A stretch of 64,000 nt of DNA from Phoronis australis (Eukaryota; Phoronida; Phoronidae), in the NCBI GenBank assembly GCA_002633005.1, contig NMRA01000502.1:1-64000 (forward strand). Reading direction: 5' to 3'. The position numbers and the translations under genes are program-made. Shown in pieces: positions 48,201 through 54,633 of this stretch (position 1 is its first letter; every line of letters starts with the position of its first letter). Below the pieces are notes generated by a model that was not told where the DNA came from, did no database searches, and saw only the letters and a list, made by a program, of their open reading frames with translations.

Positions 48201-48314
48201 GATGATGATTTCCGTTTTTTTTAAAACACACACTTGAAATGCATCATACCTACCAGTAATTAACCGTACAATCAAGAACGTCCAAACGTGGGACAAAGTG
48301 ACTTCAAGATACAT
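11977..48314 (-). CDS. Secreted multi-CTLD protein with PAN-like C-terminus (whole gene model, 10 exons found)
   Basis: Ten exons read in order on the minus strand: signal peptide (48254-48314), CTLD1 a/b/c (47986-48134, 37632-37728, 37169-37291), CTLD2 a and c (36411-36544, 27147-27272), CTLD3 a/b/c (18302-18447, 15957-16059, 13127-13249), and a cysteine-rich last exon (11977-12230). Each has AG/GT borders. Modules begin and end in phase 1, a/b introns are phase 0 and b/c introns phase 1, and the frame is kept at every recovered junction. The CTLD2 b exon (about 100 nt) is missing from the model. C-type lectin-like domains bind glycans or proteins outside the cell; I saw no transmembrane exon, so I infer secretion. 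The length would be about 470 residues. Alternatively, these could be exons of two or three tandem lectin genes, but only one signal exon and one stop were seen. Introns up to 10 kb are full of transposons. Confidence 0.6.
13127..13249 (-). CDS. CTLD3 exon c (C-terminal cysteines)
   Basis: Acceptor tttcag|atctg and donor ctgg|gtaaga; phase 1 in and out (123 nt). Motifs are AEVCLFMNSSGLWGDESC and ESFVCQ, giving the three C-terminal CTLD cysteines. No EPN/QPD or WND motif is present, so calcium-dependent sugar binding is unlikely. The donor phase fits the PAN-like exon at 12230. Confidence 0.7.
13287..13495. repeat. Foldback element next to CTLD3 exon c
   Basis: ACTCACCTTTTCA at the left pairs with TGAAAAGGTGAGT at the right; TCTCGTCACTACGTGTC and CACATAGTGACGAGA pair inside. 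It is about 210 bp and lies 40 bp from the exon. Confidence 0.55.
15040..15835. mobile_element. Foldback element (about 0.8 kb)
   Basis: 15040-15110 and the reverse of 15770-15830 share GTGTAATGCnCTC and a common reading (KNMCNALSIRMECTR against ENVCNALAMRMDYTR). The centre is a second palindrome, with GCGTTGAAATATGCTTAA opposite TTAAGCACATTTCAACGC, and short AAAAGTnCACGnAGATTAA repeats at 15355-15440. Confidence 0.6.
15957..16059 (-). CDS. CTLD3 exon b (WIG core)
   Basis: Acceptor tttcag|ggtaa and donor acaa|gtaagt; phase 0 in, phase 1 out (103 nt). It contains LTFPLWIGVHNSGSDSTF, with LWIGV as the WIG core motif. Phases equal those of CTLD1 exon b. Confidence 0.75.
16675..16830. mobile_element. 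hAT-like MITE (156 bp)
   Basis: Ends CAGTGCTGTA and TACAGCACTG; GTAGGCGC pairs further in. Flanks TCTGCTTT (16667-16674) and TCTGAGTT (16831-16838) agree at 6 of 8 bases, as an aged 8-bp target duplication. Ends and target size fit hAT elements. Confidence 0.6.
17361..17475 (+). repeat. GC-rich tandem duplication (about 58 bp x 2)
   Basis: GACGGGCCTGATCGGG then CCACTGGCCGGGAT occurs twice, in an otherwise AT-rich intron. It may be a fragment of a repetitive element. Confidence 0.7.
18302..18447 (-). CDS. CTLD3 exon a
   Basis: Acceptor ttgtag|ttgac and donor cag|gtaaac; phase 1 in, phase 0 out (146 nt). It encodes strand 1 (NRFLFLPE), helix 1 with the conserved cysteine (ITCQEAGGNLATPK) and helix 2 (ENEWIKQQ). 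Among the three a exons it is closest to that of CTLD1 (shared GGxLATP and WIK-Q), which suggests the modules arose by duplication. Confidence 0.75.
19096..20351 (+). pseudogene. Non-LTR retrotransposon (CR1/Jockey-type) reverse transcriptase, truncated and broken
   Basis: This is the 3' half of a LINE reverse transcriptase. Palm motifs are clear: GVPHG then LGPLLFLVYINDLP (domain 4), TYLYADDTALF (catalytic YADD, about 19340-19372), NWPQEWRINFKPEKS and HRHLGILLDEKLSF. The thumb and C-terminal region continues in another frame after about 19665 (HIDYCDNIYQ, then NNWNSLPVSV), with KCGD near the end, so at least one frameshift is present. The 5' part (endonuclease) is missing, as usual for 5'-truncated copies. 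At 20352 the frame is cut by the THAP element and resumes after 21691. Confidence 0.8.
20352..21691. mobile_element. THAP-type DNA element with about 318-bp inverted ends, nested in the LINE
   Basis: Left end 20352-20668 and right end 21373-21691 are inverted copies, starting TTAAAGGC and ending GCCTTTAA. It sits inside the LINE reading frame, so it inserted later. The inverted ends reach into a protein start: both read MPRCCCV.GCTHYRLT inward. The centre carries a broken THAP zinc finger (minus strand) but no transposase, so it is non-autonomous. THAP domains bind DNA in P-element-like transposases; assignment to that class is inference. Confidence 0.7.
20981..21420 (-). pseudogene. THAP zinc-finger fragment, frameshifted
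   Basis: From ATG at 21420 the frame reads MPRCCCVPGCTHY, then LRRFPKVDTLRRTWL: the C-x(2-4)-C, the F-P and the tryptophan of THAP fingers. The following VCGKHF (second zinc pair) lies in another frame, and KKDTIPSLLIPG, the end of the domain, in a third, so two frame breaks occur near 21240-21280. A Ser/Pro-rich acidic stretch follows at 20749-21054. Confidence 0.6.
21692..22160 (+). mobile_element. LINE 3' end beyond the nested insertion
   Basis: Past the insertion the LINE frame resumes with KYPLTEYLRDSLF and an open tail, then an AT-rich 3' UTR. AATAAA at 22129-22134 is followed by an A-rich stretch ending near 22160. Confidence 0.6.
22928..23000 (-). repeat. tRNA-derived (SINE-like) sequence
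   Basis: The minus strand carries an A box (TGGTGTAGTGGTTAG, 22977-22991) and a B box (GGTTCGACTCC, 22937-22947) at tRNA spacing. The T stem, anticodon stem and acceptor stem do not pair well, so it is not a working tRNA gene. It lies inside the 3.5-kb element. Confidence 0.5.
23543..23712. repeat. Foldback element (170 bp)
   Basis: Near-perfect palindrome: AAATAGATTATTACATG at the left pairs with CATGTAATAATCTATATTT at the right; TTATCTAGAGCCC and GGGCTCTAGATAA pair further in, with a short GC-rich loop. It would form a hairpin of more than 60 bp. Confidence 0.7.
25796..26941 (-). mobile_element. Penelope-like element, truncated, flanked by inverted repeats
   Basis: It contains the GIY-YIG end of a Penelope-like element. 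About 90 bp at each side (25796-25885 and 26835-26941) are inverted copies, starting CGTTGCAATAGAAG and including ACTTAGAGACGGTTCAGG. It abuts the right end of the 3.5-kb element at 25796. Upstream reverse transcriptase is missing apart from short remnants (minus, 26300-26660). Confidence 0.65.
25822..26304 (-). pseudogene. Penelope-like GIY-YIG endonuclease C-terminus
   Basis: A 160-codon frame. The connector (GAPERLNYTYRTHGI, then NTLRSLLVRPKE) leads into a GIY-YIG-type domain: CGSLYQMKC, TYIGETKRPF, TRFKEHQ, then AVGEHILATGH. Catalytic-type residues (Y, YIGET, R, H) are present. An in-frame stop at about 26330 separates it from an upstream stretch (RVENALRANGYQKWMF), so the copy is broken. 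Confidence 0.75.
27147..27272 (-). CDS. CTLD2 exon c (C-terminal cysteines)
   Basis: Acceptor ttgcag|attgg and donor cgac|gtaagt; phase 1 in and out (126 nt). It encodes WGPKEPSGVVDENLCGF, then GVWNKGYCHDKNVFICQ. KEPS sits at the EPN position and WNK at the WND position, so this is the domain most like a calcium-dependent sugar binder, though imperfect. Assigning it to CTLD2 follows from order and phase; the b exon between it and 36411 is not identified. Confidence 0.75.
27273..29250. other. CTLD2 intron, no recognised feature
   Basis: Intronic sequence with short open frames; a 112-codon frame (28290-28628) has no motif or splice support. No CTLD b exon found here. Confidence 0.4.
29361..29400 (+). 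repeat. Related end sequence CTGGCGGATCCAGG
   Basis: It matches the end of the MITE at 59892. The other end was not found; the N gap lies 475 bp to the right. Confidence 0.4.
29526..29735 (+). pseudogene. Retroelement C-terminal fragment (Penelope-like)
   Basis: A 69-codon frame with EEDWFRRGVKEALHEGIKIP then SLNKRGGLRFHLSHV. This resembles the very C-terminal part of GIY-YIG-type Penelope-like proteins (W-F-x-R-G-V-x-E-A, then P-S-L-N-x-x-G-G). Nothing upstream of it is recognisable, so it is a 5'-truncated scrap. It lies just left of the N gap. Confidence 0.5.
29875..29942. other. Assembly gap (68 n)
   Basis: A run of n followed directly by a run of G. It lies in the interval where the missing CTLD2 middle exon should be. 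Confidence 0.95.
30475..32150. repeat. Diverged repeat array (unit roughly 140 bp)
   Basis: Copies of a box like TCnAATAACTCnAnAACGGTA occur near 30477, 31512, 31641, 31962 and 32107, with related sequence between some of them (GCGAGAA, GTCGACAC). Minus-strand readings repeat LFEI or LFDI at each box. Old and partly erased. Confidence 0.45.
32188..32310 (+). repeat. Related end sequence CAGTGGCGGATC with poly-G
   Basis: CAGTGGCGGATCTAGG is followed by a G run at 32211 and C/G-rich inverted stretches (GGAGGGGGG, CCCCCCTCCC). Probably one end of a larger member of the family; the other end was not identified. Confidence 0.4.
32462..32520 (-). repeat. tRNA-derived (SINE-like) sequence
   Basis: The minus strand has an A box (TGGTGGAGTGGTAATGC) and a B box (GATTTCGAGTC, 32462-32472) at tRNA spacing, with a GCGC..GCGC anticodon-stem-like pair. 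No acceptor stem is seen. Confidence 0.4.
32585..33010 (-). pseudogene. Frameshifted coding block, family unknown
   Basis: Protein-like sequence runs in two frames joined by a one-base shift at about 32852. The first frame has VKFGTRRIRNGTMVKYRLS and ENLLHFLKK; the second has SLSDDEKTEAAGKMG, IRNTLFVKPYVKTISKSIP and VFWAFEDYFKYDKFVKNRW, to a stop near 32585. The two halves connect sensibly if one A in the run AAAGAAAA is extra. No introns are seen, so a processed or transposon-borne copy is likely. I do not recognise the protein. Confidence 0.4.
33430..35570. other. CTLD2 intron, no recognised feature
   Basis: Open frames at 34121-34465 (minus) and 34765-35058 (plus) and a KRTLERLHRKYLRHI-like stretch near 35100 hint at an old mobile element, but nothing was identifiable. 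No WIG-type exon was seen. Confidence 0.35.
35574..35902. mobile_element. MITE-like element with inverted ends (about 330 bp)
   Basis: Left end GTGCCGTCCACACAGAGAC and the reverse of the right end GTCCCGTCCGCACACAACC match at most positions; the similarity runs on for about 35 bases (AGAACAGGTT against GGAACAACTT). Confidence 0.55.
36411..36544 (-). CDS. CTLD2 exon a
   Basis: Acceptor gtttcag|gatcc and donor gtgg|gtatgc; phase 1 in, phase 0 out (134 nt). It encodes the first half of a second CTLD: EFGFLVPRKTLNWTEAKSFC then DSHLAFPFDNATNAW. The helix-1 cysteine and the L-A-x-P stretch line up with the other two a exons. It lies 624 bp after CTLD1 exon c, so CTLD1 and CTLD2 are adjacent modules. 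Confidence 0.7.
37169..37291 (-). CDS. CTLD1 exon c (C-terminal cysteines)
   Basis: Acceptor tttcag|attgg and donor ctcg|gtaaac; phase 1 in and out (123 nt). It encodes the end of the CTLD with three conserved cysteines: IKCAIML, GKWDTVLC and DSFVCK. There is no EPN or QPD motif, and WDT stands where WND is usual, so calcium-dependent sugar binding is probably lost in this domain. Confidence 0.75.
37632..37728 (-). CDS. CTLD1 exon b (WIG core)
   Basis: Acceptor cgtag|atg and donor gta|gtaagt; phase 0 in, phase 1 out (97 nt). It carries the CTLD core strand and hinge: MWIGLSNREGTW followed by ASPGDESYFF. MWIGL is the family's WIG motif, and EGTW is the usual E-G-x-W. The last base joins the next exon to form an Asn-Trp pair. 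Confidence 0.75.
38025..38460. repeat. Palindromic minisatellite (arms of 189 and 211 bp)
   Basis: The right arm (38250-38460) has about nine units of mostly 18-25 bp built on GTCCGTnnCCCGTGTTT; the left arm (38025-38213) is its reverse complement. The outer borders are ATACAAGGTACC and GGTACCTTGGTAT. The right arm has one extra unit (GCGTCCGTACCCGTGTTT, near 38404). Spacer 38214-38249. Confidence 0.85.
38461..40861. other. CTLD1 intron, no recognised feature
   Basis: Contains a poly-G run ending in a single n (40332-40345) and C/G-rich frames around 40315-40790 without support. Confidence 0.4.
40862..42930 (+). repeat. Tandem repeat, unit about 0.9 kb, 2.3 copies
   Basis: GAGCCACAACACCACG occurs at about 40891, 41825 and 42726 (spacing 934 and 901). 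Each unit carries several TACCCATTTGGTA-like boxes (CCCACTTGGTAC, CCCATTTGGCAG), CTCGACCnAGTTnGTAGGCA and a 3' part with TCCGGAACCT. The third unit ends after the last CCCATTTGGTA box near 42926. Open frames here are by-products of the repeat. Confidence 0.8.
41332..41390 (+). repeat. Short tandem duplication (28 bp x 2)
   Basis: AATGAGATTTATGGCACTCT is repeated twice in a row inside unit 1 of the 0.9-kb repeat and is absent from unit 2. Confidence 0.7.
43076..46375. mobile_element. 3.5-kb element with motif-rich inverted ends, copy 2 (inverted)
   Basis: Same family as 22266-25796 but in reverse orientation. Left end 43076-43240 starts GCCTTAAATGTAACAATTTC; right end is near 46200-46375. The shared internal stretch RPSQRRYF is on the plus strand here (about 44815). 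The right part is doubled: 44985-45681 and 45682-46375 are related direct copies, each ending with the motif-rich end. Confidence 0.7.
44985..46375. repeat. Direct duplication of the element's right part (two units of about 695 bp)
   Basis: Both units share CAATAAAACACTGGCTGAAA, then CTATCAAA with TTCCGAAAT, ACGATAAATATTAGCC, and a final motif-rich end (45540-45681; 46195-46375). Divergence shows the duplication is old. Confidence 0.65.
46860..47560 (-). pseudogene. LINE reverse transcriptase fragment
   Basis: The minus strand holds FDFICYADDTAITNG with the catalytic YADD (about 47250), KIQPWINANGLLLN (about 47150), then in another frame SSFKSLGINIRDNLLYSPHM. Palm remnants precede it (CLVDKLKCSG, about 47430). 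Frames are broken. It lies in the intron between CTLD1 exons a and b. Confidence 0.65.
47986..48134 (-). CDS. CTLD1 exon a
   Basis: Acceptor ctacag|ctgat and donor cag|gtagtc; phase 1 in, phase 0 out (149 nt). It encodes the first half of a CTLD: strand 1 (HQYKFVKG), helix 1 with the first conserved cysteine (QTYCDARGGSLATPQ) and helix 2 (ENTWIKNQ). Its layout matches the exons at 18302 and 36411. The next matching b exon is 10 kb away at 37728; the intervening intron holds several mobile elements. Confidence 0.75.
48254..48314 (-). CDS. CTLD gene exon 1: signal peptide
   Basis: ATG at 48314 opens 20 codons plus one base. The peptide runs MYLEVTLSHVWTFLIVRLIT: a short start, then a hydrophobic core, as in an export signal. 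The donor reads G|gtaggt, phase 1. It joins in frame to the phase-1 acceptor at 48134. The acidic residue at position 4 and the absence of an early Arg/Lys make it a less typical signal. Confidence 0.55.
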
Positions 48315-48360
48315 GGTTGTCCTTCAGAACGGCTGTGTTTCATTGAATTATGCAGCTCCA

Positions 48361-48366
48361 TTTATA
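48361..48366 (-). promoter_or_regulatory. TATA-like box of the CTLD gene
   Basis: The minus strand reads CTATAAATGG here, 47 bases before the start codon at 48314. That spacing suits a short 5' leader. Position and sequence are seen; promoter function is inferred. Confidence 0.35.
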
Positions 48367-48369
48367 GGA

Positions 48370-50270
48370 AAAGTTTTATGAACTTTAATAATCCCTATTA
48401 CGTTCCGGAAATAAATTTGTAATACTGCTAAAATAAATCGGTTCAATTGTATGCGGTGCAGGCAAGCAATTAAAATTTGAGCTTTAATTTCAATCAGAAT
48501 AGGAATTTAACGGAAAACAATTAGCTAATGCGAGTCGGTATTTGGTGCAAAGCACTGGCTTCATAACAACATCAATTATACATGTTGTTATAAGTGGAGA
48601 GCAAACGACAATCATCATTAAATTTGGTGTTATTGTTACGCTTCGCTGCGGAGCGAAAAGATGTATTGGTTTTACACAATCGTATTACGCCACAGATCAC
48701 GAATTTTTGTCCGACCGGTCAGGAATGGGTTAATGAGCGGACGTTTAACCGATCATTAGCCGACAAGCAGCGTCTGATGGGAGTCGGCAGCTGAGTCGAC
48801 GATTAGGATTATGCGTATCCTCAGTTGAAAATTACCATTTCATGACACAGGGGATGAACTTATTTACACAACAGTTAATGAAGACAACCTGCTGCCACAC
48901 AGCTTATTCAAAAGCCTAGCTACGCTTTCGGCGATGTGTTAGCGTTGTCACACTGTTAGGCTTATGAAGACAACGCCAAGACAACGGTTCATTTTGACAC
49001 AACCTCATTTAGTGTCACACATTCTAAATTTTGACCATTCAGTCCTTCTTCTACCTCATGGAATAGACAAGAAGAGCAACACTGTTCTGATGTACAGTGT
49101 TATTTACCACAGTGAATAAACCTGATGCGCTAGCTGTTCAAACGTGCTTCTGAAACGAGTGCACAGCAAGTTCACGAGTGAAAAGACACTTTCCTGCATG
49201 TTTATATTCGCTACCGCATAAGTTTCCTCCATTCTCCTCTTATACAACTTGTTTGTGTGCCATTTTGAGTCGAAGACTCACGGAAGTTTTTTTTTAGTTT
49301 TGTGTTTTCAAAACGCGAGGGTGAAATAATGCAAATTAAACTGTCTCCCGTTCTGTACTGACGCAATGACTTCGCTAAAAAGCACGCCTTCGCAAGATTA
49401 CGTGAACTATAATGCTGTGTATTTTAAATGACTTTGGCTAGATTTTATCTATGCCTAGCGTAAGTCCTAGCGTTGCTGAACGCACTCCTGGTTATAGTAT
49501 TTCTGTATGTGGTACTTGCTTTATAAGGATACCAGTTTGTGACGTTTCCGGTGTGAGGCGGCCTCGCCGTTACTTGGCAGTGGGGTTTGACGGAATAAAA
49601 TATTTTCTGAAGTTTTCTGAGGTTGAAACCATGATTTTTCAGAGGGGTATTTTTGACCAGTTCTGAGGGAAATTGTGTGTGATTTTTAACATTTTATATT
49701 TTTGAGAGAGAAGTGGAAGAATATTCGACCCCGTTATCATTTGTGATTGCCATTTCATCGCGTATTCGTATCTTCCACTTGAATATTGTTTCATTTTGTA
49801 TAATTTGGAACTTACGTGATGTTAGAAAAAAGATCATTTTGGGAACAACATCAACAACGGATTGGTCAGTAACGCAGATTTTAATGTCATCGATACATCA
49901 ATTTAGCAAGCGCTAAGCTAGGATCGATTGTAGCGTCAAACGTGATCGATCATTATTACGAGTTTGATATTACTTTACATTCGGAGTTTATAAGAAGTCG
50001 TAGCCATATTATTTAGAATTTGTAACCTTCCGAACTCCTCGGAGTAAGAACACAATATTGGGTTTCAGGCGTCTTTACTCCAAGGGGTTAATACTCTTTG
50101 GTGTCACATCTCGCTCAATTTGAAGAAAAAAATCCGGGTGGTAATATATGCGTTTTCATGGATGACGTTAAAAATAACGCAGTGATTCAAAAAATACCAT
50201 GCTAAACGGAAACACATACAATATTCAGTTCTACGACACAGGTTGTCTCTTCACACCTTACTCGAATCTA
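48370..50270. other. Upstream region of the CTLD gene, no supported gene
   Basis: AT-rich sequence between the CTLD promoter and the degraded Penelope-like element. Short open frames only. Confidence 0.45.
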
Positions 50271-50278
50271 TTTTTATG

Positions 50279-51400
50279 TTAAAGTTCTCTTATGAATTGT
50301 ATGTCTGTGAGAAGTTGCCTTTTCTTGATGTCCTTGTACATTATTCTGATGGTGGGTTTCAGATATTTGTGCCTTTCAATGTGCTCAAAGTGACTGCCTG
50401 AACAATACAGACATACTGTTTTGACTAGATACGTAAAAGGGCACACACAATATGACCTGATTGCCATTCAACGTTGAAGTCCAACGCATGGAACAAGTTC
50501 TAGTTAAGTATGGTTACATGCGGGCACCCAGGGGGCGGGGGCGGGGGCGGGGGCGGGAGGGTGGGGGGCTCGGGTGGGTTCGAAAGAGCCCCCCCACTTG
50601 GCGAAGTGGGCAAAAATGTCCGCCCCTCAGAAACAGAAAGTCCGGGAAAATGGCGCACTTTACAGTGGTGCGCCCGTTTTTTTTTTAGTCCACCCGCTCT
50701 TTTGTTAACAAAATGTCCACAACGTCAGGAATTCGAGCCTCCCATATTGGAGGCTGGGTGCGCGCATTGGTCATACTTATTCTTTGTTAATAACCACGTT
50801 AAGTCCTTCATATCTAGGATTGACTCTCGTGTTGACACTGAACCTAGTAGTAGTACCACTAAGAACATATACTATAAGAACTGTACATTGTGTATGTCCA
50901 ATAATTATCTGAGTGACGAGCGTGTGCTTAACAAGATCGTAGGAGAACGTTAAGGTCGTCAAACCTGGCGATAGATTGAATGTAACTATTTATTATCAGA
51001 ATATAAAGTCTCAAAACCTTGTCATGAAAAACAACCCCAGTAGGGAAAGATTGCGGCCGGTGGCCATATGTAACGATGTTTGTCTATGAATTCACATGGG
51101 CGAATGTCTTCATCCTCATTCTCTTGAACAGCATTATATTGCAAGCCAGGTTCATTCAACATCGTTTTTAACACCAACATGACCGAAAAACGAAACGGAA
51201 AGAAGTAGTAGACAACTCCACCATGCGCTATGTAGAAAATGGCACATTTTGATTAAAGATTTGGGAGTCTCTATTGATAAGTCACGAAAAATTTGTGCCG
51301 GATGAGCAGCTCCCAACTGTGTAAGCTGGCTCTGTTCCATTAAGCCTGTGAGCTCCCTACCGAGTGACTCATTCACACTCTCTGCTTGCATGCCCTTCTA
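50279..51400 (+). pseudogene. Degraded Penelope-like element, second family
   Basis: Reading across broken frames on the plus strand: EKLPFLDVLVHYSDGGFQ (end of the reverse transcriptase), VNNHVKSFISRI, YYKN then NYLSDERVLNKIVGER (connector), then YYQNIKSQNLVMKNNPSR and GECLHP (start of the GIY-YIG domain). These follow the order in Penelope-like proteins. Several stops and shifts are present, and a G-rich simple repeat lies at 50528-50575. Confidence 0.6.
50528..50575 (+). repeat. G-rich simple repeat (possible G-quadruplex)
   Basis: Consecutive GGGGGC units followed by more G runs give at least six G tracts within 50 bp. Confidence 0.6.
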
Positions 51401-52232
51401 GGCCTACCTGTTGTACCGTTACCGTTGATTTCACTGTTTATTTGGCTACCCGTTCATTTCACCTATTGCCTTATGTTAATATATGTGGTCTCGAAATATA
51501 GAAATTATTTTAACTTGTTTGTCTGTTATGCCTCTCAGTGTTTTGCTTCATAACTGAACGCCGGAATATAGGAGATTGTATGAGTCTACGAACGAGTATA
51601 TATTAAGCTGCCTAATAAAAAGTACAATCGTGCCTTCCAAGAAGTTAGCGAAACAGGTTACAAAACAAATTCATTTTGTTATGGCAATCGGTTGCTATTT
51701 CAAGAGAGCATTGTTTCAAATTTCTTGCATTAATTAATGTTAACAGAATTTATTTCGAGCGAAGTTTTTACGTCAACAATATTGACAGAACAGTTTCAAA
51801 AACTTAACCGTGTAAGTCAACGTTGCGTAGTAGCGGTACGAAAGTCTTCCAGCATGGTTGCTTGAGCTTCGTTTACAAATTGCCCCTCTACTTTTGTTTT
51901 TTTTTTCGTTTATATTAGATGTATCATGCATGATATTCAGATGTGCAGTTGCAAAAATGACTACTGGGAATAGTGAATCGGAAAGCAAAAATCAAATCAT
52001 CGTAAAATTTGACATTCTTAAGAGCTGCAAAAGTATGATTAGATTTGTATATTCGAAGCACACCTGACGATAAAATTAAAAAAATTACAACTGCCTGACG
52101 TTTTTTTTAAATCTATGAATTTCAGATTTCTTCATGGATTTTTGGTGGTGCTATTTGAAAAATATAAGCATGCCACACGAGGTTGACAAAAGGCAGAACA
52201 ACAAAATGGTTTCATGAATGGACTTTACACAG

Positions 52233-52238
52233 TTTATT
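52233..52238 (-). terminator. Polyadenylation signal AATAAA
   Basis: TTTATT on the plus strand gives AATAAA on the minus strand, 91 bases past the stop of the four-pass membrane gene. The distance suits a short 3' UTR. Confidence 0.4.
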
Positions 52239-52328
52239 ACTGAACAAAGATAACCCCGAGAAATGAATTCCTGATCCCACCACAAACCAATCATGTAATC
52301 ATTGTTTTATGCCATTAAGTCCTAATAA

Positions 52329-53186
52329 TCAAACTACACTTTCGCATTCAGATTTTCCAAGTTTTCGTCGCCGCTTTTTCTTTTTGATTTGTGGTATACA
52401 AAGTTTGGTCGGATCCTTCGTGTACGGCTTGATGCTGGATGTCCTTTGGCCGATAGCAATCGAAGAGGGTGCGTGTACAAATATGTCGAATTGCGCTGTA
52501 GTTGGATCTGTAGGATCTAGAAACATAGTAGGCCGTCTCAGTTCTACCCGATTGCCTTTATCGCCGATTCCAACGAAACGTTTCAGTTTAGTGCCGTCTT
52601 CTGCATGTCCCGTATGTAGCTTTTGTTTTCTATTCAAATATGCTCTAAACTCACACCACGTGAGCATCTCGCGCGTTGAGAAGAACACACTTATGAGGGT
52701 CAACAAGATTTCAATTATGGCAATAGTTCCTGATAAAGATCGTGCCAAGCAGAGTAACCTGTTTTGTAAGTGGTCAGTGTTCTCTAAGTGTAATACAAAA
52801 GACAAGCAAATGATAAAAGATGCCATAGAAACAACAATACTTATAGAGGTCCACACCACTTGTGCAATAGTAAGTATTAGCTTAGGGTACGTAATCGCTG
52901 AGCCAATGAGCACCGCGGTCATTAGATAGGTGGCTCCAGACCAGCTTCCCGGAGTTTGCGACAATGCGTGACCGGCAATGATTTCCATTACCACTCCTAT
53001 TAAACTGAGTGTACCCAAGGTTACGTGAACAACGCTAAGCACTATCATGAAGTTCTTTGTCGGTTGCATCCAAAGGTGAAACTTCGCTTCAGAGTCGTTT
53101 TGGGCACTTGACTCATCGCCCTCGAAATCTATCTTGATCGAATCGTCAATCACGGGCACTTGTAGTGTTTTATTGGGAACTGGCAT
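52329..53186 (-). CDS. Four-pass membrane protein, MS4A/CD20-like, single exon
   Basis: An uninterrupted 285-codon frame from ATG at 53186 to the stop at 52329. Four hydrophobic segments lie near residues 46-72, 81-103, 105-132 and 149-172. The 45-residue N-terminus is acidic, and the long C-terminal tail ends in a basic cluster (KKKKRRRKLGK). The segment order with GSWSGATYLM before TM2 recalls MS4A (CD20-like) tetraspan proteins, which sit in the plasma membrane and modulate receptor signalling or calcium entry. This is a resemblance only; claudin-like or orphan tetraspans are alternatives. Being intronless among split genes, it may be a retrocopy or a naturally single-exon gene. No start-proximal repeats or frame breaks were seen. 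Confidence 0.6.
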   Translation of the reverse strand: MPVPNKTLQVPVIDDSIKIDFEGDESSAQNDSEAKFHLWMQPTKNFMIVLSVVHVTLGTLSLIGVVMEIIAGHALSQTPGSWSGATYLMTAVLIGSAITYPKLILTIAQVVWTSISIVVSMASFIICLSFVLHLENTDHLQNRLLCLARSLSGTIAIIEILLTLISVFFSTREMLTWCEFRAYLNRKQKLHTGHAEDGTKLKRFVGIGDKGNRVELRRPTMFLDPTDPTTAQFDIFVHAPSSIAIGQRTSSIKPYTKDPTKLCIPQIKKKKRRRKLGKSECESVV

Positions 53187-53189
53187 GGT

Positions 53190-54630
53190 TGTAATTTCTG
53201 GTTGAGCAGAATCAAGAATCAGTGCTTGGTAGACGAGTGTGTATGGTTTTTATTGGAACTGCGCTTTCGATTGCCTGTCACGTCATAAATGAATGACTGC
53301 ATGAGTATGTAATGTTTTATTTGCAATGGTCCGTTTTAAAACAACCTGTTCAGTTTGTCATTGTACTTTATTTGAATTCACGCAGATATATTTGTGACCA
53401 AAACATAATTGGATTATTACACCAGGCAATTGCACCATTTTGCATTACCGAAGAATTCTGCATCATATCTCAGTTCGGAAATCAGTTGTAAATTGGTCGA
53501 GAAATGATGAACTAATCTGGAATTTGGAGGCACTCAAAAAGCTTTTTGACTCACGAAGTGACAACGAAAGAAGGCTTCATGTGTTAACACTAAACAGAAA
53601 ACTCAAGTCAACACGGTTTGCTCTGGCCATTCGACTGAATCACAGTCCCTCCTTTCAAGTTCTCCACGTCAATTCTCAGGATAAGTGAAGCTACACTGTA
53701 CAGCAGCTCTACCTTGTCCAACGCCCCAAATAAACAACACTCAGTTGTCAACAGCATCTGTAAAAGCCATTCAAACGCACGCTCAAATGTTTTAAGCTTT
53801 TACGTCAACGCTGGCTTGTCGTGAGTCATCATACAAGCATCTATGACATAATTTATCAATTGGTTACTTGTAAGGTAACATAGGCCTAGGCCTGTGTTAA
53901 CATACCGCCAGATGGGAATGTGAATCAACTTGGGGACTAATATTGAATGCTATTATAAGCTTGTCCGACACAAAAAAATGACCTACAACCAGCTTTCAAT
54001 TGTACACGTGCTAAAATTCAGACAATCTGATAGAAAACGACGTTAAAAATTGGCGAATCCTGGATTGTTTGATTATTTCGGGTTTCCTACTGTGCGTGCA
54101 GTCTACGAATGAGTCAAGGCTTTTCTTTGACGTTTGCTGCATGCCAATTGGAAATTGAATCTAAGCATGGTATTGAGGCGCAGTGTACTCTTTGAAATTG
54201 CAAAAATTTGCCGGTCGGTACATACTTTTTTCCGATTTCCATAATCTGGGATTTTGGCATTCGGAATGCACTCATGCATGTATCTGCCACTCATGAGTTC
54301 ATAGTAACCGCATGCAATCGGTGGCTTTGAGATTAAAACTACCCATTTGACTTAAATGCACTTTTATTCGGTTTCTTGAGGGGTTATTTTTCCGTCCATG
54401 AATTATTTCATTGATCTTCTCAAGCTTTGGGCAAGTCCAATAGGTAACATCGTGCATAAAACGATTGTTTTAGCCACTAGAAATAACTGGTGTCTGCCAA
54501 TCGACGTGTGTTAGTGGGTTTGTGTTGTCGCAACCAAAATGGGACGCTTAAAACAGCGGTTACACGCCTCGACCTTTGCTTAGCAAAAGATTACCAACAT
54601 CTTTTTTTTCGTCTCTTCACACTGTTCCTG
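53190..54630. other. No supported gene
   Basis: Upstream of the four-pass membrane gene. An 82-codon plus frame (53440-53688) is without motif or splice support. Confidence 0.4.
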
Positions 54631-54633
54631 CAG

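Noticed and set aside
50461-50953. Glycine-rich frames of 75 and 147 codons
   Set aside because: They are produced by the G-rich repeat; the supported content is the degraded Penelope-like reading.
53440-53688. 82-codon plus frame
   Set aside because: No recognised motif, no splice or promoter support, and length within chance for this sequence.
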